A stretch of DNA of 64,000 nt from Microbacterium sp. lyk4-40-TSB-66 (GCF_030209475.1 NZ_JARVRW010000006.1:108893-172892), one strand, 5' to 3'. Shown: positions 1-8,178, counted from the stretch's first letter. The notes: generated from the letters alone by a model not told the origin. Numbers and translations are program-made.

Positions 1-171
1 TCGCGCGCGCTCGTGCGTTTCGATTACGCCCACGGACGAGCAGTGGCCGAGGCCCTACGTGCCGGAGTCATCGCCGATGCGCTGCGCGCCCGAAAGTCGC
101 GCAAGGATCGCGGCCCGAAGCCGCGCAGTACGCTCAGAGTCCGTCTCGACATCCCCGAGCCCGATCTGTGA
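1..171 (+). CDS. priA: Primosomal protein N' (PriA), C-terminal end only
   Basis: The window opens inside this gene; 56 codons and the TGA stop are visible. The translated tail contains RFDYAHGRAVAEALRAG and ends in RVRLDIPEPDL, which fits the C-terminal domain of actinobacterial PriA, the replication-restart helicase-like protein that reloads DnaB at stalled forks. The call rests on this short tail and on position: priA directly precedes fmt in many Actinobacteria, and fmt starts 88 bases downstream. The ATPase motifs lie outside the window, so helicase competence cannot be judged. Many actinobacterial PriA proteins are thought to lack helicase activity. Confidence 0.75.
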   Translation, partial: SRALVRFDYAHGRAVAEALRAGVIADALRARKSRKDRGPKPRSTLRVRLDIPEPDL

Positions 172-259
172 GCGCCGCGCGCCTCCGGCCGCACGCCTCC
201 GTGGTCCGTGCCGGCGCACCCGCCCGGATCCACCCGCCCCGAACCGCCTGAGGAGAACC

Positions 260-1177
260 ATGCGCCTCGTCTTCGCCGGCACTCCCGCCGTCGCCGTCCC
301 CTCCCTCCGCGCCCTGGCCACCGGCCCGCACGAGATCGTCGCGGTCGTCACCCGCAACGACGCCCCGCTCGGACGCAAGCGCGTCCTCACGCCGTCGCCG
401 GTCGCCCAGGCCGCCGGCGACCTCGGCATCCCGATCATCAAGGCCGACCGCCTCGACGCCGACGTGACCGAGCGAATCACCGCACTCGCGCCCGACCTGG
501 GCGTGATCGTGGCCTACGGCGGACTCGTGCGCGAGCCGCTGCTGTCGGCCCCCGCGCACGGGTGGATCAACCTGCATTTCTCGCTCCTCCCGCGCTGGCG
601 GGGCGCAGCCCCCGTGCAGCGCGCCCTGATCGCCGGTGACACCGTGACCGGTGCCAGCGTCTTCCAGCTCGTCGCGGCGCTCGACGCGGGCGCCGTGTTC
701 GACGAGGAGCGCTACGACGTGCCCCCCGGCGCCACGACCGCCGACGTCCTCGACGCCCTCGCCGAGATCGGTTCACCCGTTCTCGCTCGAGTGGTCGACG
801 GCATCTCCGACGGCACGGCGGTCGCGACCCCGCAGCTCGGCGAACCGACCCTCGCGCCCAAGCTCACGCTCGACGACGGCGCCCTCGACTTCACCCAGGA
901 TGCCGAAACCCTCCTCCACCGCATCTCCGGCGTGACGCCCGAGCCCGGTGCCCACACGACCCTGGACGGCGCCCGCTTCAAGGTGCTGCGGGCCGCTCCC
1001 ACCGAGGCGCCGCCGCTGCCGCCGGGCAGGGTCGCGGCATCCGGCAGAGAAGTAATCGTGGGAACCGGGACGAGGCCCCTGCGCCTCGACTCCGTGCAGC
1101 CCGCGGGCAAGGGGGCGATGGCCGCCGGCGACTGGTTCCGAGGTCTCCGCTCCGACGAACCGGTGCTCGGCGCATGA
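260..1177 (+). CDS. fmt: Methionyl-tRNA formyltransferase
   Basis: Transfers a formyl group from 10-formyltetrahydrofolate to Met-tRNA(fMet) for translation initiation in the cytoplasm. The 305-residue protein begins MRLVFAGTPAVAVPSLRAL, the usual Rossmann-like start of the formyltransferase domain, and carries the SLLP signature in HFSLLPRWRGAAPVQRAL around residue 106. The normal family length is about 310. The ATG at 260 is chosen over upstream in-frame starts because AGGAG lies at 251-255 and the family begins here. Its stop overlaps the rsmB start (ATGA), so the two are translationally coupled. The fmt-rsmB pairing is widespread in bacteria. Confidence 0.96.
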   Translation: MRLVFAGTPAVAVPSLRALATGPHEIVAVVTRNDAPLGRKRVLTPSPVAQAAGDLGIPIIKADRLDADVTERITALAPDLGVIVAYGGLVREPLLSAPAHGWINLHFSLLPRWRGAAPVQRALIAGDTVTGASVFQLVAALDAGAVFDEERYDVPPGATTADVLDALAEIGSPVLARVVDGISDGTAVATPQLGEPTLAPKLTLDDGALDFTQDAETLLHRISGVTPEPGAHTTLDGARFKVLRAAPTEAPPLPPGRVAASGREVIVGTGTRPLRLDSVQPAGKGAMAAGDWFRGLRSDEPVLGA

Positions 1178-2544
1178 GCGTGCAGGGAGCGCGCGCCGTC
1201 GCCTACGAGGTCCTCCGCGCCGTCTCGGGCGATGAGGCCTACGCCAATCTGCTGCTGCCGCACGCGATCGTGCGGGCGAGACTGGATGCCAAAGACGCCG
1301 GTCTCGCGACGGAACTGACGTACGGCACCCTGCGCCGCCGCGGAACCTACGACGCGATCATCGCCGCCGCGGCCGACCGCACCGTCGATCGCATCGACCC
1401 CTCCGTGCTCGACGCGCTCCGCCTCGGCGTTCACCAACTGCTCTCCACTCGCGTCGCCTCCCACGCCGCGGTCAACGAGTCCGTCGAACTCGCCCGTCGG
1501 CACGGCGGGGGGAAGGGCGCGGCGGGGTTCGCCAACGCCGTGCTGCGTCGTGTCTCGCGCGACACGCCCGGCCAGTGGATGGATCGCATCGCCGCCGCCG
1601 CCCGCAGCGACGACGAGCGGATCGGGCTCACCACATCGCACCCCGTGTGGATCGTGCGGGCCCTGCGCCGCGCGTTGACCGCCGAGGGCCGCGCCGACGA
1701 GCTCGCCGACCTGCTCGAGGCCGACAACGTCGCCCCACGCGTGGCGATGATCGCGCTTCCCGGTCTCGCCGAGGTGCCCGACGACGCGGCGACGACCCGC
1801 TTCGCGCCCACCGCGTTCACCACCCGCGGCGGAGACCCCGAGGGCCTCATCCGCGCCACCGGCGGTCGTATCCGCGTGCAGGACGAGGGATCGCAACTCG
1901 CCGCCCTCGCCCTCAGTCGTGCCTTCCCGGTGCAGGCGGGCGAGCGGTGGCTCGACCTCTGCGCCGGCCCCGGCGGCAAGACCGCCCTGCTCGCGGCCGA
2001 GGCGCTCGCCCACGGTGCGACACTCGACGCCAACGAGATCTCCCCGGCGCGCGCAGGGTTGGTGCGACAGGCCGTGGCATCCGTGCCCCTCGAGGTCGAG
2101 GTGAGCGAGGAGGACGGGCGCGAGCGCGCCGCCCGGATGCCGGGGGAGTACGACCGCATCCTCGTCGACGCCCCGTGCACCGGTATCGGGGCGCTGCGGC
2201 GCCGACCCGAGGCGAGATGGCGGAAGACCCCGTCCGACGTGCCCGACCTCACCGCCCTCCAGCAGGATCTGGTGCTCGCGGCCTTCGAGGCCCTGAAGCC
2301 CGGGGGCGTCGTCGCATACGTGACGTGCTCGCCGCATCTGGCCGAGACCTCCGGTGTGCTCGCCGAGGTCAGACGCGAGCTCGGCGACGCGGTCGAAGAG
2401 CTCGACGCCCGCGCGGTCGTGCGGGCCGTGGCCGCGGAGGAGATCGACCTGCCCGACCAGGCCGACGGCTCGCTCCGCGCGCAGCTCTGGCCCCACCGCC
2501 ACGGCACCGACGCGATGTCGATCGCCCTGCTGCGCAAGCGCTGA
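1174..2544 (+). CDS. rsmB: 16S rRNA (cytosine(967)-C(5))-methyltransferase RsmB
   Basis: SAM-dependent m5C methyltransferase of 16S rRNA, 456 residues. An N-terminal NusB-like all-helical RNA-binding domain (about residues 1-140) is followed by a NOL1/NOP2/Sun domain. Visible motifs are the SAM loop DLCAGPGGKTALLA, the motif IV cysteine in VDAPCTGIG (about Cys335) and the catalytic cysteine of motif VI in VTCSPHLAE (about Cys385). Both cysteines of the two-cysteine mechanism are present, so it should be active. The start ATG overlaps the fmt stop. Downstream lies an intergenic inverted repeat and then rpe with its own promoter. Confidence 0.95.
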   Translation: MSVQGARAVAYEVLRAVSGDEAYANLLLPHAIVRARLDAKDAGLATELTYGTLRRRGTYDAIIAAAADRTVDRIDPSVLDALRLGVHQLLSTRVASHAAVNESVELARRHGGGKGAAGFANAVLRRVSRDTPGQWMDRIAAAARSDDERIGLTTSHPVWIVRALRRALTAEGRADELADLLEADNVAPRVAMIALPGLAEVPDDAATTRFAPTAFTTRGGDPEGLIRATGGRIRVQDEGSQLAALALSRAFPVQAGERWLDLCAGPGGKTALLAAEALAHGATLDANEISPARAGLVRQAVASVPLEVEVSEEDGRERAARMPGEYDRILVDAPCTGIGALRRRPEARWRKTPSDVPDLTALQQDLVLAAFEALKPGGVVAYVTCSPHLAETSGVLAEVRRELGDAVEELDARAVVRAVAAEEIDLPDQADGSLRAQLWPHRHGTDAMSIALLRKR

Positions 2545-2561
2545 CGTTCCCGTTCCCCCCG

Positions 2562-2623
2562 CGTGAGTGGCCAAGATCTGTCGCTTCCGAGCCGCGCGAA
2601 GCGACGATTTCTGGCGACTCACG
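2562..2623. repeat. Imperfect inverted repeat between rsmB and rpe
   Basis: Two 26-nt arms (2562-2587 and 2598-2623) flank a 10-nt loop. Both arms begin CGTGAGT and end GTCGCTTC when read inward, with GCCA conserved between, and mismatches are confined to a few central positions. It has no T tract and sits just upstream of the rpe -10 box. It may be a small mobile palindromic repeat, a regulatory hairpin or the rsmB terminator. No second copy was recognised in this window. Confidence 0.75.
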
Positions 2624-2640
2624 CGTTCGGCGAAGGCGCC

Positions 2641-2646
2641 CATAAT
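2641..2646 (+). promoter_or_regulatory. -10 box of rpe, leaderless
   Basis: CATAAT lies 6 nt before the GTG start at 2653, the spacing at which transcription would begin on or next to the start codon. There is no Shine-Dalgarno sequence. This box decides the choice of GTG 2653 over the upstream in-frame ATG at 2563. Confidence 0.6.
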
Positions 2647-2652
2647 GGTCGA

Positions 2653-3324
2653 GTGCCTACCGACGCCTCCCGCATCAACCCGAGCATCCTCGCCGCCGAC
2701 TTCGTGAACATGGAGGCCGAGCTCGCGCGCATCGCGGGAGCCGACTTCGTGCACGTCGACGTCATGGACAACCACTTCGTGCCCAACCTCACGTTCGGGC
2801 CGCAGATGGTGGCGCGAATCCAGGAGACCAGCCCGGTGCCCCTCGACGTGCACCTGATGATCGACGATCCCGACCGCTGGGCTCCGGCCTACGCCGAGCT
2901 CGGCGCGGCATCCGTCACCTTCCACCTCGAGGCCGCGGCGTCCCCGATCGCCCTGGCGCGACGACTGCGCTCGATCGGCGCGCGCGCCGGCGTCGCCGTC
3001 AAGCCCGGCACGCCCGTGGAGAACCTCTTCGACTCGCTCAACGAGTTCGACCAGATCCTCGTCATGACCGTGGAGCCCGGTTTCGGCGGCCAGTCCTTCA
3101 TGCCAGAGACCATGCCCAAGCTCCGCGCGCTCGCCGACGAGGCGAAGCGGCGCGGCTCAAGCGTGTGGCTGCAGGTGGACGGCGGCATCGGCGAGTCCAC
3201 GATCGCGCAGGCCGCCGAGGCCGGGGCGGACACCTTCGTCGCCGGTTCCGCGGTCTTCGGCGCCGACGACCCCGACGTCGCCATCCAGTCGCTCCGCACC
3301 ACGGCCTCCCGCCACCGCCACTGA
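2653..3324 (+). CDS. rpe: Ribulose-phosphate 3-epimerase
   Basis: Interconverts D-ribulose 5-phosphate and D-xylulose 5-phosphate in the pentose phosphate pathway. The 223-residue TIM-barrel protein starts VPTDASRINPSILAADF and contains the metal-ligand motifs HVDVMDNHFVPN and HLMIDDP, the active-site segment VMTVEPGFGGQSF, and VDGGI. The length is typical. GTG 2653 is chosen because the family starts at this point and a -10 box lies 6 nt before it; a start at 2563 would add a non-homologous extension translated from the inverted repeat. It is followed by an 889-base gene-free stretch. Confidence 0.95.
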   Translation: MPTDASRINPSILAADFVNMEAELARIAGADFVHVDVMDNHFVPNLTFGPQMVARIQETSPVPLDVHLMIDDPDRWAPAYAELGAASVTFHLEAAASPIALARRLRSIGARAGVAVKPGTPVENLFDSLNEFDQILVMTVEPGFGGQSFMPETMPKLRALADEAKRRGSSVWLQVDGGIGESTIAQAAEAGADTFVAGSAVFGADDPDVAIQSLRTTASRHRH

Positions 3325-3436
3325 GCGTCACGGGAGGCGCCGGCCTCCGCCGCCGGCTCCCACGGCGTCGCCACGGCGCCCGCGCCCGGCCGCGCCTGCG
3401 CCTGCGCCTGCCCCGCCCGGCGCCTGTGCCCCGTGC

Positions 3437-3515
3437 GATCACGCATAAACAGCATCCGTGCGCATAAACACGCTGCTGGCCTGTTTATGTGCACAGATCG
3501 CGTTTATGCGTGATC
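3437..3515. repeat. CATAAAC palindromic element, copy 1
   Basis: 79-bp inverted repeat starting GATCACGCATAAAC and ending GTTTATGCGTGATC. The 65-bp core (3444-3508) contains two forward CATAAAC motifs then two reversed ones (GTTTATG). The left and right arms pair over more than 30 nt with a short central loop. The second reversed motif reads GTTTATGTGC, one change from consensus. Confidence 0.92.
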
Positions 3516-3550
3516 AGCCCCGCCGAAACTCCGCGCGACCCGCGCTCGCG

Positions 3551-3604
3551 GCTGCGCCTGCGCCCGTGGCTGCGCCTGCGCCCGTGGCTGCGCCTGCGCC
3601 CGTG
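3551..3604. repeat. 18-bp tandem repeat, three copies
   Basis: GCTGCGCCTGCGCCCGTG is repeated exactly three times in the spacer between palindrome copies 1 and 2. Similar but degenerate sequence precedes copy 1 and follows copy 2, suggesting slippage or duplication of spacer and element together. Confidence 0.9.
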
Positions 3605-3625
3605 GCTGCCCCGCCCGCGCCAAGC

Positions 3626-3704
3626 GACCACGCATAAACAGCATCCATGCGCGTAAACACGCTGCGGGCCCGTTTATGCACACAGATCGCGTTTATGCGT
3701 GATC
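3626..3704. repeat. CATAAAC palindromic element, copy 2
   Basis: 79 bp, from GACCACGCATAAAC to GTTTATGCGTGATC. The inner left motif is GCGTAAAC instead of GCATAAAC and the inner right one GTTTATGCAC. It is separated from copy 1 by 110 bp and followed by the same CCCCGCCGAAACTCCGCG flank. Confidence 0.92.
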
Positions 3705-3789
3705 AACCCCGCCGAAACTCCGCGCCACCCGCGCTCGCGGCTGCGCCTGCGCCCGCACCCGCCGTGCCCCGCCGACGCCCCCGCCGAGC

Positions 3790-3868
3790 GGTCACGTATA
3801 AACAGCATCCGTGCGCGTAAACACGCTCCGGGCCTGTTTATGCGCACAGATCGCGTTTATGCGTGACC
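3790..3868. repeat. CATAAAC palindromic element, copy 3
   Basis: 79 bp, from GGTCACGTATAAAC to GTTTATGCGTGACC. The outer ends changed together: the first and last bases are GGTCACG and CGTGACC here, against GATCACG and CGTGATC in copy 1, so pairing is kept. Confidence 0.92.
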
Positions 3869-4013
3869 CATCCTCGCCGCCCGAACTCCGCGACACACGG
3901 AGCGGACCGCCACCCGGAGCCACCCACGCGCCCGGACCACCCGCGAAACGCGCCTCCCGACCGATTTCGGACACAGATGCCGCGACTCCGCGCGCGCCGG
4001 TGCGACGCCGAGT

Positions 4014-4092
4014 GACCACGCATAAACAGCATCCATGCGTATAAACACGCTGCCGTCGTGTTTAAGCGCACAGATCGCGTTTATGCGCGATC
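4014..4092. repeat. CATAAAC palindromic element, copy 4
   Basis: 79 bp, from GACCACGCATAAAC to GTTTATGCGCGATC. The inner right motif is GTTTAAGC, a single deviation. It ends 109 bp before the hisE -10 box. Confidence 0.92.
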
Positions 4093-4201
4093 AGCCTCCG
4101 CCCGCCCCAAGCCCCTCGCCACCCCACCCGCCCCCCAATTCCGCCGCCGCCCCGCACCCCCACCCCACCGCCCCGCGACAGCCCCACCCCCGCCGACCCG
4201 A

Positions 4202-4207
4202 TACCCT
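4202..4207 (+). promoter_or_regulatory. -10 box of hisE, leaderless
   Basis: TACCCT is spaced 6 nt from the GTG start at 4214 and no ribosome-binding site is present. It would drive the hisEGFI operon. Confidence 0.55.
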
Positions 4208-4213
4208 GGAACC

Positions 4214-4477
4214 GTGAAGACCTTCGACGACCTGTTCGCGGAACTCAGCGCCAAGGCCGTCGAGCGACCCGAGGGGTCCGGCACCGTCGCGCAGCTCGAC
4301 GCGGGCGTGCACGCCATCGGCAAGAAGATCGTCGAAGAGGCCGCCGAAGTGTGGATGGCCGCCGAATACGAGTCCGACGCGGCCGCCGCCGAAGAGATCT
4401 CGCAGCTGCTGTACCACCTGCAGACGCTCATGCTCGCGAAGGGCCTGACGCTCGAGGACGTCTACCGACATCTCTGA
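4214..4477 (+). CDS. hisE: Phosphoribosyl-ATP pyrophosphatase
   Basis: Second step of histidine synthesis: hydrolyses N1-phosphoribosyl-ATP to phosphoribosyl-AMP and pyrophosphate. The 87-residue all-alpha protein has the MazG-like metal-binding motif [17 protein letters not shown] and the tail [20 protein letters not shown], both typical of HisE. The GTG start at 4214 gives the normal length and is preceded by a -10 box at leaderless distance. hisG follows after 46 bases, so the two are very likely co-transcribed. HisE and HisI are separate proteins here, as usual in Actinobacteria, unlike the fused HisIE of enterics. Confidence 0.95.
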   Translation: MKTFDDLFAELSAKAVERPEGSGTVAQLDAGVHAIGKKIVEEAAEVWMAAEYESDAAAAEEISQLLYHLQTLMLAKGLTLEDVYRHL

Positions 4478-4523
4478 GCCCCGCTCCGCCTTCACCGCTC
4501 ACTTCAACACGAAAGCCCCCGTC

Positions 4524-5366
4524 ATGCTGCGAATCGCCGTGCCGAACAAGGGGTCGCTCGCCGAGACCGCCGCCGAGATGCTCTCGGAGGCCGGGTACAC
4601 CGGACGTCGCGACTCGAAAGACCTCTACACCGTCGACCCCCTGAACGAGGTCGAGTTCTTCTACCTCCGTCCCCGTGACATCGCGACCTACGTCGGCTCC
4701 GGCGCGCTGGATGTCGGCATCACCGGCCGCGACCTGCTGCTCGACGCCCGCATGCCGGGTGCCCGCGAAGTCGAGTCGCTCGGTTTCGCCGGCTCGACCT
4801 TCCGCTTCGCCGGCCGTCCCGGGCGCTTCAGCGACATCGCCGACCTCGAGGGCCTTCGCGTCGCCACCGCCTACCCGGGCCTGGTCGACGCCTTCCTCGA
4901 CGAACGCGGCATCGCCGTCGACATCGTGCCCCTCGACGGCGCGGTCGAGTCCGCGGTGCAGCTCGGAGTCGCGGATGCCGTCGCTGACGTCGTCTCCACC
5001 GGCACGACGTTGCGTCAGGCGGGGCTCGAGATCTTCGGGCCCGTGCTGCTCGAATCCGATGCCGTGCTCATCGCCGGCCCGCAGGAGGCCGAGGGCACCG
5101 AGACGCTGCTGCGCCGCCTGCGCGGTGTCCTCGCCGCCCGCACCTACGTGCTGATCGATTACGACCTGCCCGCGCACTTGATCGAGGAGGCCGTCGCCGT
5201 CGCCCCGGGTCTGGAGTCGCCGACGATCTCGCCGCTCCGCGACCCCGAGTGGGTGGCCGTGCGCGTGATGAGCCCCCGCCGCGACGTCAATCAGGTCATG
5301 GACGCGCTGTACGCGATCGGGGCCCGCGCGATCCTCGTCACCGAGATCCTCGCCGCGAGGCTCTGA
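4524..5366 (+). CDS. hisG: ATP phosphoribosyltransferase, long form
   Basis: First and feedback-controlled step of histidine synthesis, joining ATP and PRPP. The 280-residue protein begins [20 protein letters not shown]. It has the periplasmic-binding-protein-like catalytic lobe with the PRPP loop [18 protein letters not shown] and a C-terminal HisG_C domain of about 80 residues (from roughly residue 205), which binds histidine in long-form enzymes. It therefore does not need HisZ. Its stop overlaps the hisF start (TGATG). No strong Shine-Dalgarno sequence precedes the ATG. Confidence 0.96.
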   Translation: MLRIAVPNKGSLAETAAEMLSEAGYTGRRDSKDLYTVDPLNEVEFFYLRPRDIATYVGSGALDVGITGRDLLLDARMPGAREVESLGFAGSTFRFAGRPGRFSDIADLEGLRVATAYPGLVDAFLDERGIAVDIVPLDGAVESAVQLGVADAVADVVSTGTTLRQAGLEIFGPVLLESDAVLIAGPQEAEGTETLLRRLRGVLAARTYVLIDYDLPAHLIEEAVAVAPGLESPTISPLRDPEWVAVRVMSPRRDVNQVMDALYAIGARAILVTEILAARL

Positions 5367-6130
5367 TGACCCTCGCGCGTCGCGTCATCCCCTGCCTCGA
5401 CGTCGCGGCCGGTCGCGTCGTCAAGGGCGTCAACTTCCTCGACCTGCGCGACATGGGTGATCCTGTCGAGCTCGCCAAGCTCTACTTCGACCAAGGCGCC
5501 GACGAGGTCACCTTCCTCGACGTCACCGCCACCGTCGACGAGCGCGCGACGACCTACGACGTCGTGCGCCGCACCGCCGAGCAGGTCTTCATCCCGCTGA
5601 CCGTGGGCGGGGGAGTCCGCTCCGCCGACGACGTGGCCCGCCTGCTGGCGGTCGGCGCCGACAAGATCGGCGTGAACTCCGCCGCGATCGCCCGCCCCGC
5701 CTTGATCGACGACATCGCCGACCGCTTCGGCGCGCAGGTGATCGTGCTCTCGCTCGACGTCAAGCGCGCGGCATCCACCGCCTCCGGCTTCGTCGTGACC
5801 ACCCACGGCGGACGCACCGAGACGACCCTCGACGCTCTGGAGTGGGCGCGCGAGGCGGTCGAGCGCGGAGCGGGAGAACTGCTGGTCAACTCGATCGACG
5901 CCGACGGCACGAAGCAGGGCTTCGACCTCGAACTCGTCCGTCTCATGCGCCAGGTCGCCGCGGTGCCGGTCATCGCCTCGGGCGGTGCCGGCGAACTCGG
6001 CCACTTCGCCCCGGCCGTTCAGGCGGGCGCCGACGCGGTGCTCGCGGCATCCGTCTTCCACTCGGGTCAGCTGACCGTGGGGCAGGTCAAAGACGCGATG
6101 GCCGCCGAAGGGATCGAGGTGCGGCGATGA
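5366..6130 (+). CDS. hisF: Imidazole glycerol phosphate synthase, cyclase subunit
   Basis: With HisH (not in the window) it converts PRFAR and ammonia to imidazole glycerol phosphate and AICAR. The 254-residue TIM barrel starts [21 protein letters not shown], carrying the catalytic Asp in CLDV, and has the second catalytic Asp region in [16 protein letters not shown] and the phosphate motifs TVGGGVRS and IASGGAGE. The start overlaps the hisG stop by one base and the stop overlaps hisI (ATGA), indicating tight coupling. Confidence 0.97.
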   Translation: MTLARRVIPCLDVAAGRVVKGVNFLDLRDMGDPVELAKLYFDQGADEVTFLDVTATVDERATTYDVVRRTAEQVFIPLTVGGGVRSADDVARLLAVGADKIGVNSAAIARPALIDDIADRFGAQVIVLSLDVKRAASTASGFVVTTHGGRTETTLDALEWAREAVERGAGELLVNSIDADGTKQGFDLELVRLMRQVAAVPVIASGGAGELGHFAPAVQAGADAVLAASVFHSGQLTVGQVKDAMAAEGIEVRR

Positions 6131-6465
6131 GCGTCGACCGCGTGAAGTACGACGCCGACGGACTCGTGGCCGCCGTGATCCAGCAGTTCGACTCGCGAGA
6201 AGTGCTCATGGTCGGGTGGATGGATGCCGAAGCCCTGAACCGCACGCTCACCAGCGGCCGCGTGACGTTCTGGTCGCGCTCGCGTCAGGAGTACTGGCGC
6301 AAGGGCGACACCTCGGGCCACATCCAGCTGGTGAAGGGGGCTCGGCTCGACTGCGACGGCGACACGCTGCTGATCGAGGTCGATCAGATCGGCGCCGCCT
6401 GTCACACCGGCGATCACACGTGCTTCGACGCCGACGACCTGCACCCGGTCGTGGGGGAGCGCTGA
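6127..6465 (+). CDS. hisI: Phosphoribosyl-AMP cyclohydrolase
   Basis: Third step of histidine synthesis; a zinc enzyme that opens the adenine ring of PR-AMP. At 112 residues it has the usual length. Metal and zinc ligands are visible in [15 protein letters not shown] and [10 protein letters not shown], and the substrate segment [19 protein letters not shown] is intact. It overlaps hisF upstream (ATGA) and the next gene downstream (TGATG). In many related genomes trpE follows hisI; here the Trp-associated membrane protein follows directly. Confidence 0.96.
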   Translation: MSVDRVKYDADGLVAAVIQQFDSREVLMVGWMDAEALNRTLTSGRVTFWSRSRQEYWRKGDTSGHIQLVKGARLDCDGDTLLIEVDQIGAACHTGDHTCFDADDLHPVVGER

Positions 6466-7052
6466 TGCGACGCGCCCGGTCCACGGCCGTTCTGGCGATG
6501 CTCGCCGCCGGCGCGCTGGGCGTGATCGCGTCGACCCAGACGTGGATCGACGTCACCCTCGACGACGGCGCGCAGCAGACCCTCGCCGTCTCCGGCGCCG
6601 ACGCGCTGCCGATCCTCACCCCCCTCGGCCTGGCCGCGCTCGCCCTGGGTGCCGCCCTGTCGATCGTCGGACCCGTATTGCGCTACGCGTTCGGCGTCCT
6701 CGGCGCCCTGATCGCGGCGCTGGTGGGCGTGGGCACCGCGCAGTTGCTGATCGGTCACCCCGTCGCCGCGGCCGCCTCGACGGTGACCGACGCGACCGGC
6801 ATCTCGGGAACGGATGCCGTCGCCTCCCTCATCACGGGGTTCTCGCTGACGCCGTGGCCGACGATCACCCTGCTCGCGCAGGCGGTGCTGTTAGCGGCTT
6901 CGGTCTTCACCCTCGTCACCGCCCGCCGTTGGGCTACGGGTGCGAGCCGCAAGTACCGCACGGCCACCGAGGCCGGCGCGGACACCGGTCGCCCGCACGA
7001 CGCGATCGACTCGTGGGACGACCTCTCCCGCGGCGAGGACCCGACGACCTGA
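6465..7052 (+). CDS. Trp biosynthesis-associated membrane protein
   Basis: 195 residues with four predicted membrane spans: about residues 7-27, 46-66, 70-92 and 125-147. A polar extracytoplasmic loop after span 1 starts with QTWIDVTLDDG, and the cytoplasmic tail rich in D/E/T ends HDAIDSWDDLSRGEDPTT. This layout and the setting between his and trp genes match the actinobacterial family known only from its trp-operon association (Trp_oprn_chp). Function is unknown; a role in Trp metabolism is inferred from position only. One TTA leucine codon is used, rare in this sequence. The start overlaps the hisI stop. Confidence 0.85.
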   Translation: MRRARSTAVLAMLAAGALGVIASTQTWIDVTLDDGAQQTLAVSGADALPILTPLGLAALALGAALSIVGPVLRYAFGVLGALIAALVGVGTAQLLIGHPVAAAASTVTDATGISGTDAVASLITGFSLTPWPTITLLAQAVLLAASVFTLVTARRWATGASRKYRTATEAGADTGRPHDAIDSWDDLSRGEDPTT

Positions 7053-7116
7053 GCGGACGCGACCGAAGACCCTGCGACATCGAGACGTCGACGCCAGGAC
7101 CCGCCTCGCGCTTCGA

Positions 7117-7122
7117 TAGACT
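7117..7122 (+). promoter_or_regulatory. Candidate -10 box upstream of the trpCBA group
   Basis: TAGACT inside CGATAGACTGG lies about 47 nt before the ATG at 7169, leaving a short leader with GGAG at 7161-7164. This suggests the HGxxPAAW-trpCBA genes can be transcribed apart from the his operon. No leader peptide or attenuator is visible. Confidence 0.45.
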
Positions 7123-7168
7123 GGATCGACGCTTTTCCCCGCGCCCGCGCGCGACTGTTAGGAGCCCC

Positions 7169-7399
7169 ATGAGCAACCCCATCGGTGACCCCGGCCACGG
7201 ACACTCGCCCGCAGCCTGGACGGCCGTGATCATCATGCTCGTCGCGTTCACGCTCGGCACGCTGTTCTTCTGGCTCGACATGCCCGTCATGGTGTGGGCC
7301 TCGGTGGGTCTGCTCGTCGTCGGCGCGATCGTGGGCTGGGGCATGACCAAGGCCGGTTACGGCGCGGGCGGCGCGAAGTCCAACCCGAAGGCGCACTGA
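7169..7399 (+). CDS. HGxxPAAW family small membrane protein
   Basis: 76 residues beginning MSNPIGDPGHGHSPAAWTAV, with the family motif HGHSPAAW. Two membrane spans follow (about 16-36 and 40-60), and the Gly/Lys-rich tail ends AKSNPKAH. The family is restricted to Actinobacteria and recurs between the Trp membrane protein and trpC. Its function is not known. GGAG lies 5 nt before the ATG. trpC begins 2 nt after its stop. Confidence 0.85.
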   Translation: MSNPIGDPGHGHSPAAWTAVIIMLVAFTLGTLFFWLDMPVMVWASVGLLVVGAIVGWGMTKAGYGAGGAKSNPKAH

Positions 7400-7401
7400 C
7401 C

Positions 7402-8178
7402 GTGCTGGCCGATCTGACGGCCGGAGCGGTTGAAGATGCCGAGCAGCGCGCCGTGTCGCGTTCGCTCGCCGACGTCGAACGCGAGGCGCTCGCGCAGTCG
7501 CCGGCGCGCGACGCGTTGGCGATGCTCGCGCCCGCCGACCGGGTGAAGATCATCGCCGAGGTCAAGCGTGCGAGCCCCTCGCGCGGAGACCTCGCCGCCA
7601 TCCCCGATCCGGCGCGCCAGGCCCGGCTGTACGAGGAAGGCGGAGCGTCGGCCATCTCGGTGCTCACCGAGGGTCGCAAGTTCAAAGGCAGCCTGGCCGA
7701 CCTCGAGGCCGTCCGCGCCGCTGTCGGCGTGCCCGTCCTGCGCAAGGACTTCCTCGCCACGCCCTACCAGGTGCTCGAAGCCCGCGCATCGGGCGCCGAC
7801 CTCGTGCTGCTGATCGTCGCCGCACTCGATCAGAAGACGCTCACCGAGCTCTTCGCCCTGACGAACGAACTGGGCATGACCGCTCTCGTCGAGACGCACT
7901 CCGCCGACGAGCTGGAGCGCGCCAAAGATCTCGGTGCGAAGCTCATCGGCGTCAACGCCCGCAACCTCTCCACGTTCGAGCTCGACCGCGATCTGTTCGG
8001 CTCGCTCGCGGACCGCTTCCCGGCCGACGCCGTGAAGATCGCCGAATCGGCCGTGCTCGCGCCCGCCGACGTCGCCCACTACCGAGCCGCGGGCGCCGAC
8101 GTGGTGCTCGTGGGCGAGGCCCTCGTGACCGGCGACCCCGTCGCCACCCTCCGTGCGTTCCTCCAGGAGACCTCATGA
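7402..8178 (+). CDS. trpC: Indole-3-glycerol phosphate synthase
   Basis: Converts CdRP to indole-3-glycerol phosphate. The 258-residue TIM barrel has the catalytic and substrate motifs [50 protein letters not shown] and IAESAV, with all key Lys and Glu residues present. The GTG start at 7402, 2 nt after the upstream stop, gives the family length; an upstream in-frame ATG would read into the previous gene. Its stop overlaps the trpB start (ATGA). It is monofunctional, not fused to TrpF. Confidence 0.96.
   Translation: MLADLTAGAVEDAEQRAVSRSLADVEREALAQSPARDALAMLAPADRVKIIAEVKRASPSRGDLAAIPDPARQARLYEEGGASAISVLTEGRKFKGSLADLEAVRAAVGVPVLRKDFLATPYQVLEARASGADLVLLIVAALDQKTLTELFALTNELGMTALVETHSADELERAKDLGAKLIGVNARNLSTFELDRDLFGSLADRFPADAVKIAESAVLAPADVAHYRAAGADVVLVGEALVTGDPVATLRAFLQETS

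Larger units (their letters stand above)
3325..4198. other. Repeat-rich gene-free stretch between rpe and hisE
   Basis: No convincing gene. It holds four 79-bp copies of a palindromic element separated by GC-rich spacers that are themselves related: CCCCGCCGAAACTCCGCG follows copies 1 and 2. An 18-bp tandem triplet lies at 3551-3604. A weak GC-rich hairpin just after the rpe stop (around 3331-3360) could end rpe transcription. The promoter of hisE follows at 4202. Confidence 0.85.

Noticed and set aside
712..2925. 737-codon minus-strand frame opposite fmt, rsmB and rpe
   Set aside because: Crosses three recognised genes on the other strand and shows no domain or start signal.
3838..4071. Short frames on both strands within the CATAAAC elements (for example 3811-4044, 3838-4071, 58665-58991)
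   Set aside because: Recurrent peptides such as MRINT...CLCARIAFMR arise from translating the repeat itself; no ribosome-binding site or conserved protein.
3437..4092. CRISPR array
   Set aside because: Four repeats at irregular spacing (164-224 bp) with related, not unique, spacers and no cas genes; the unit is a long palindrome.
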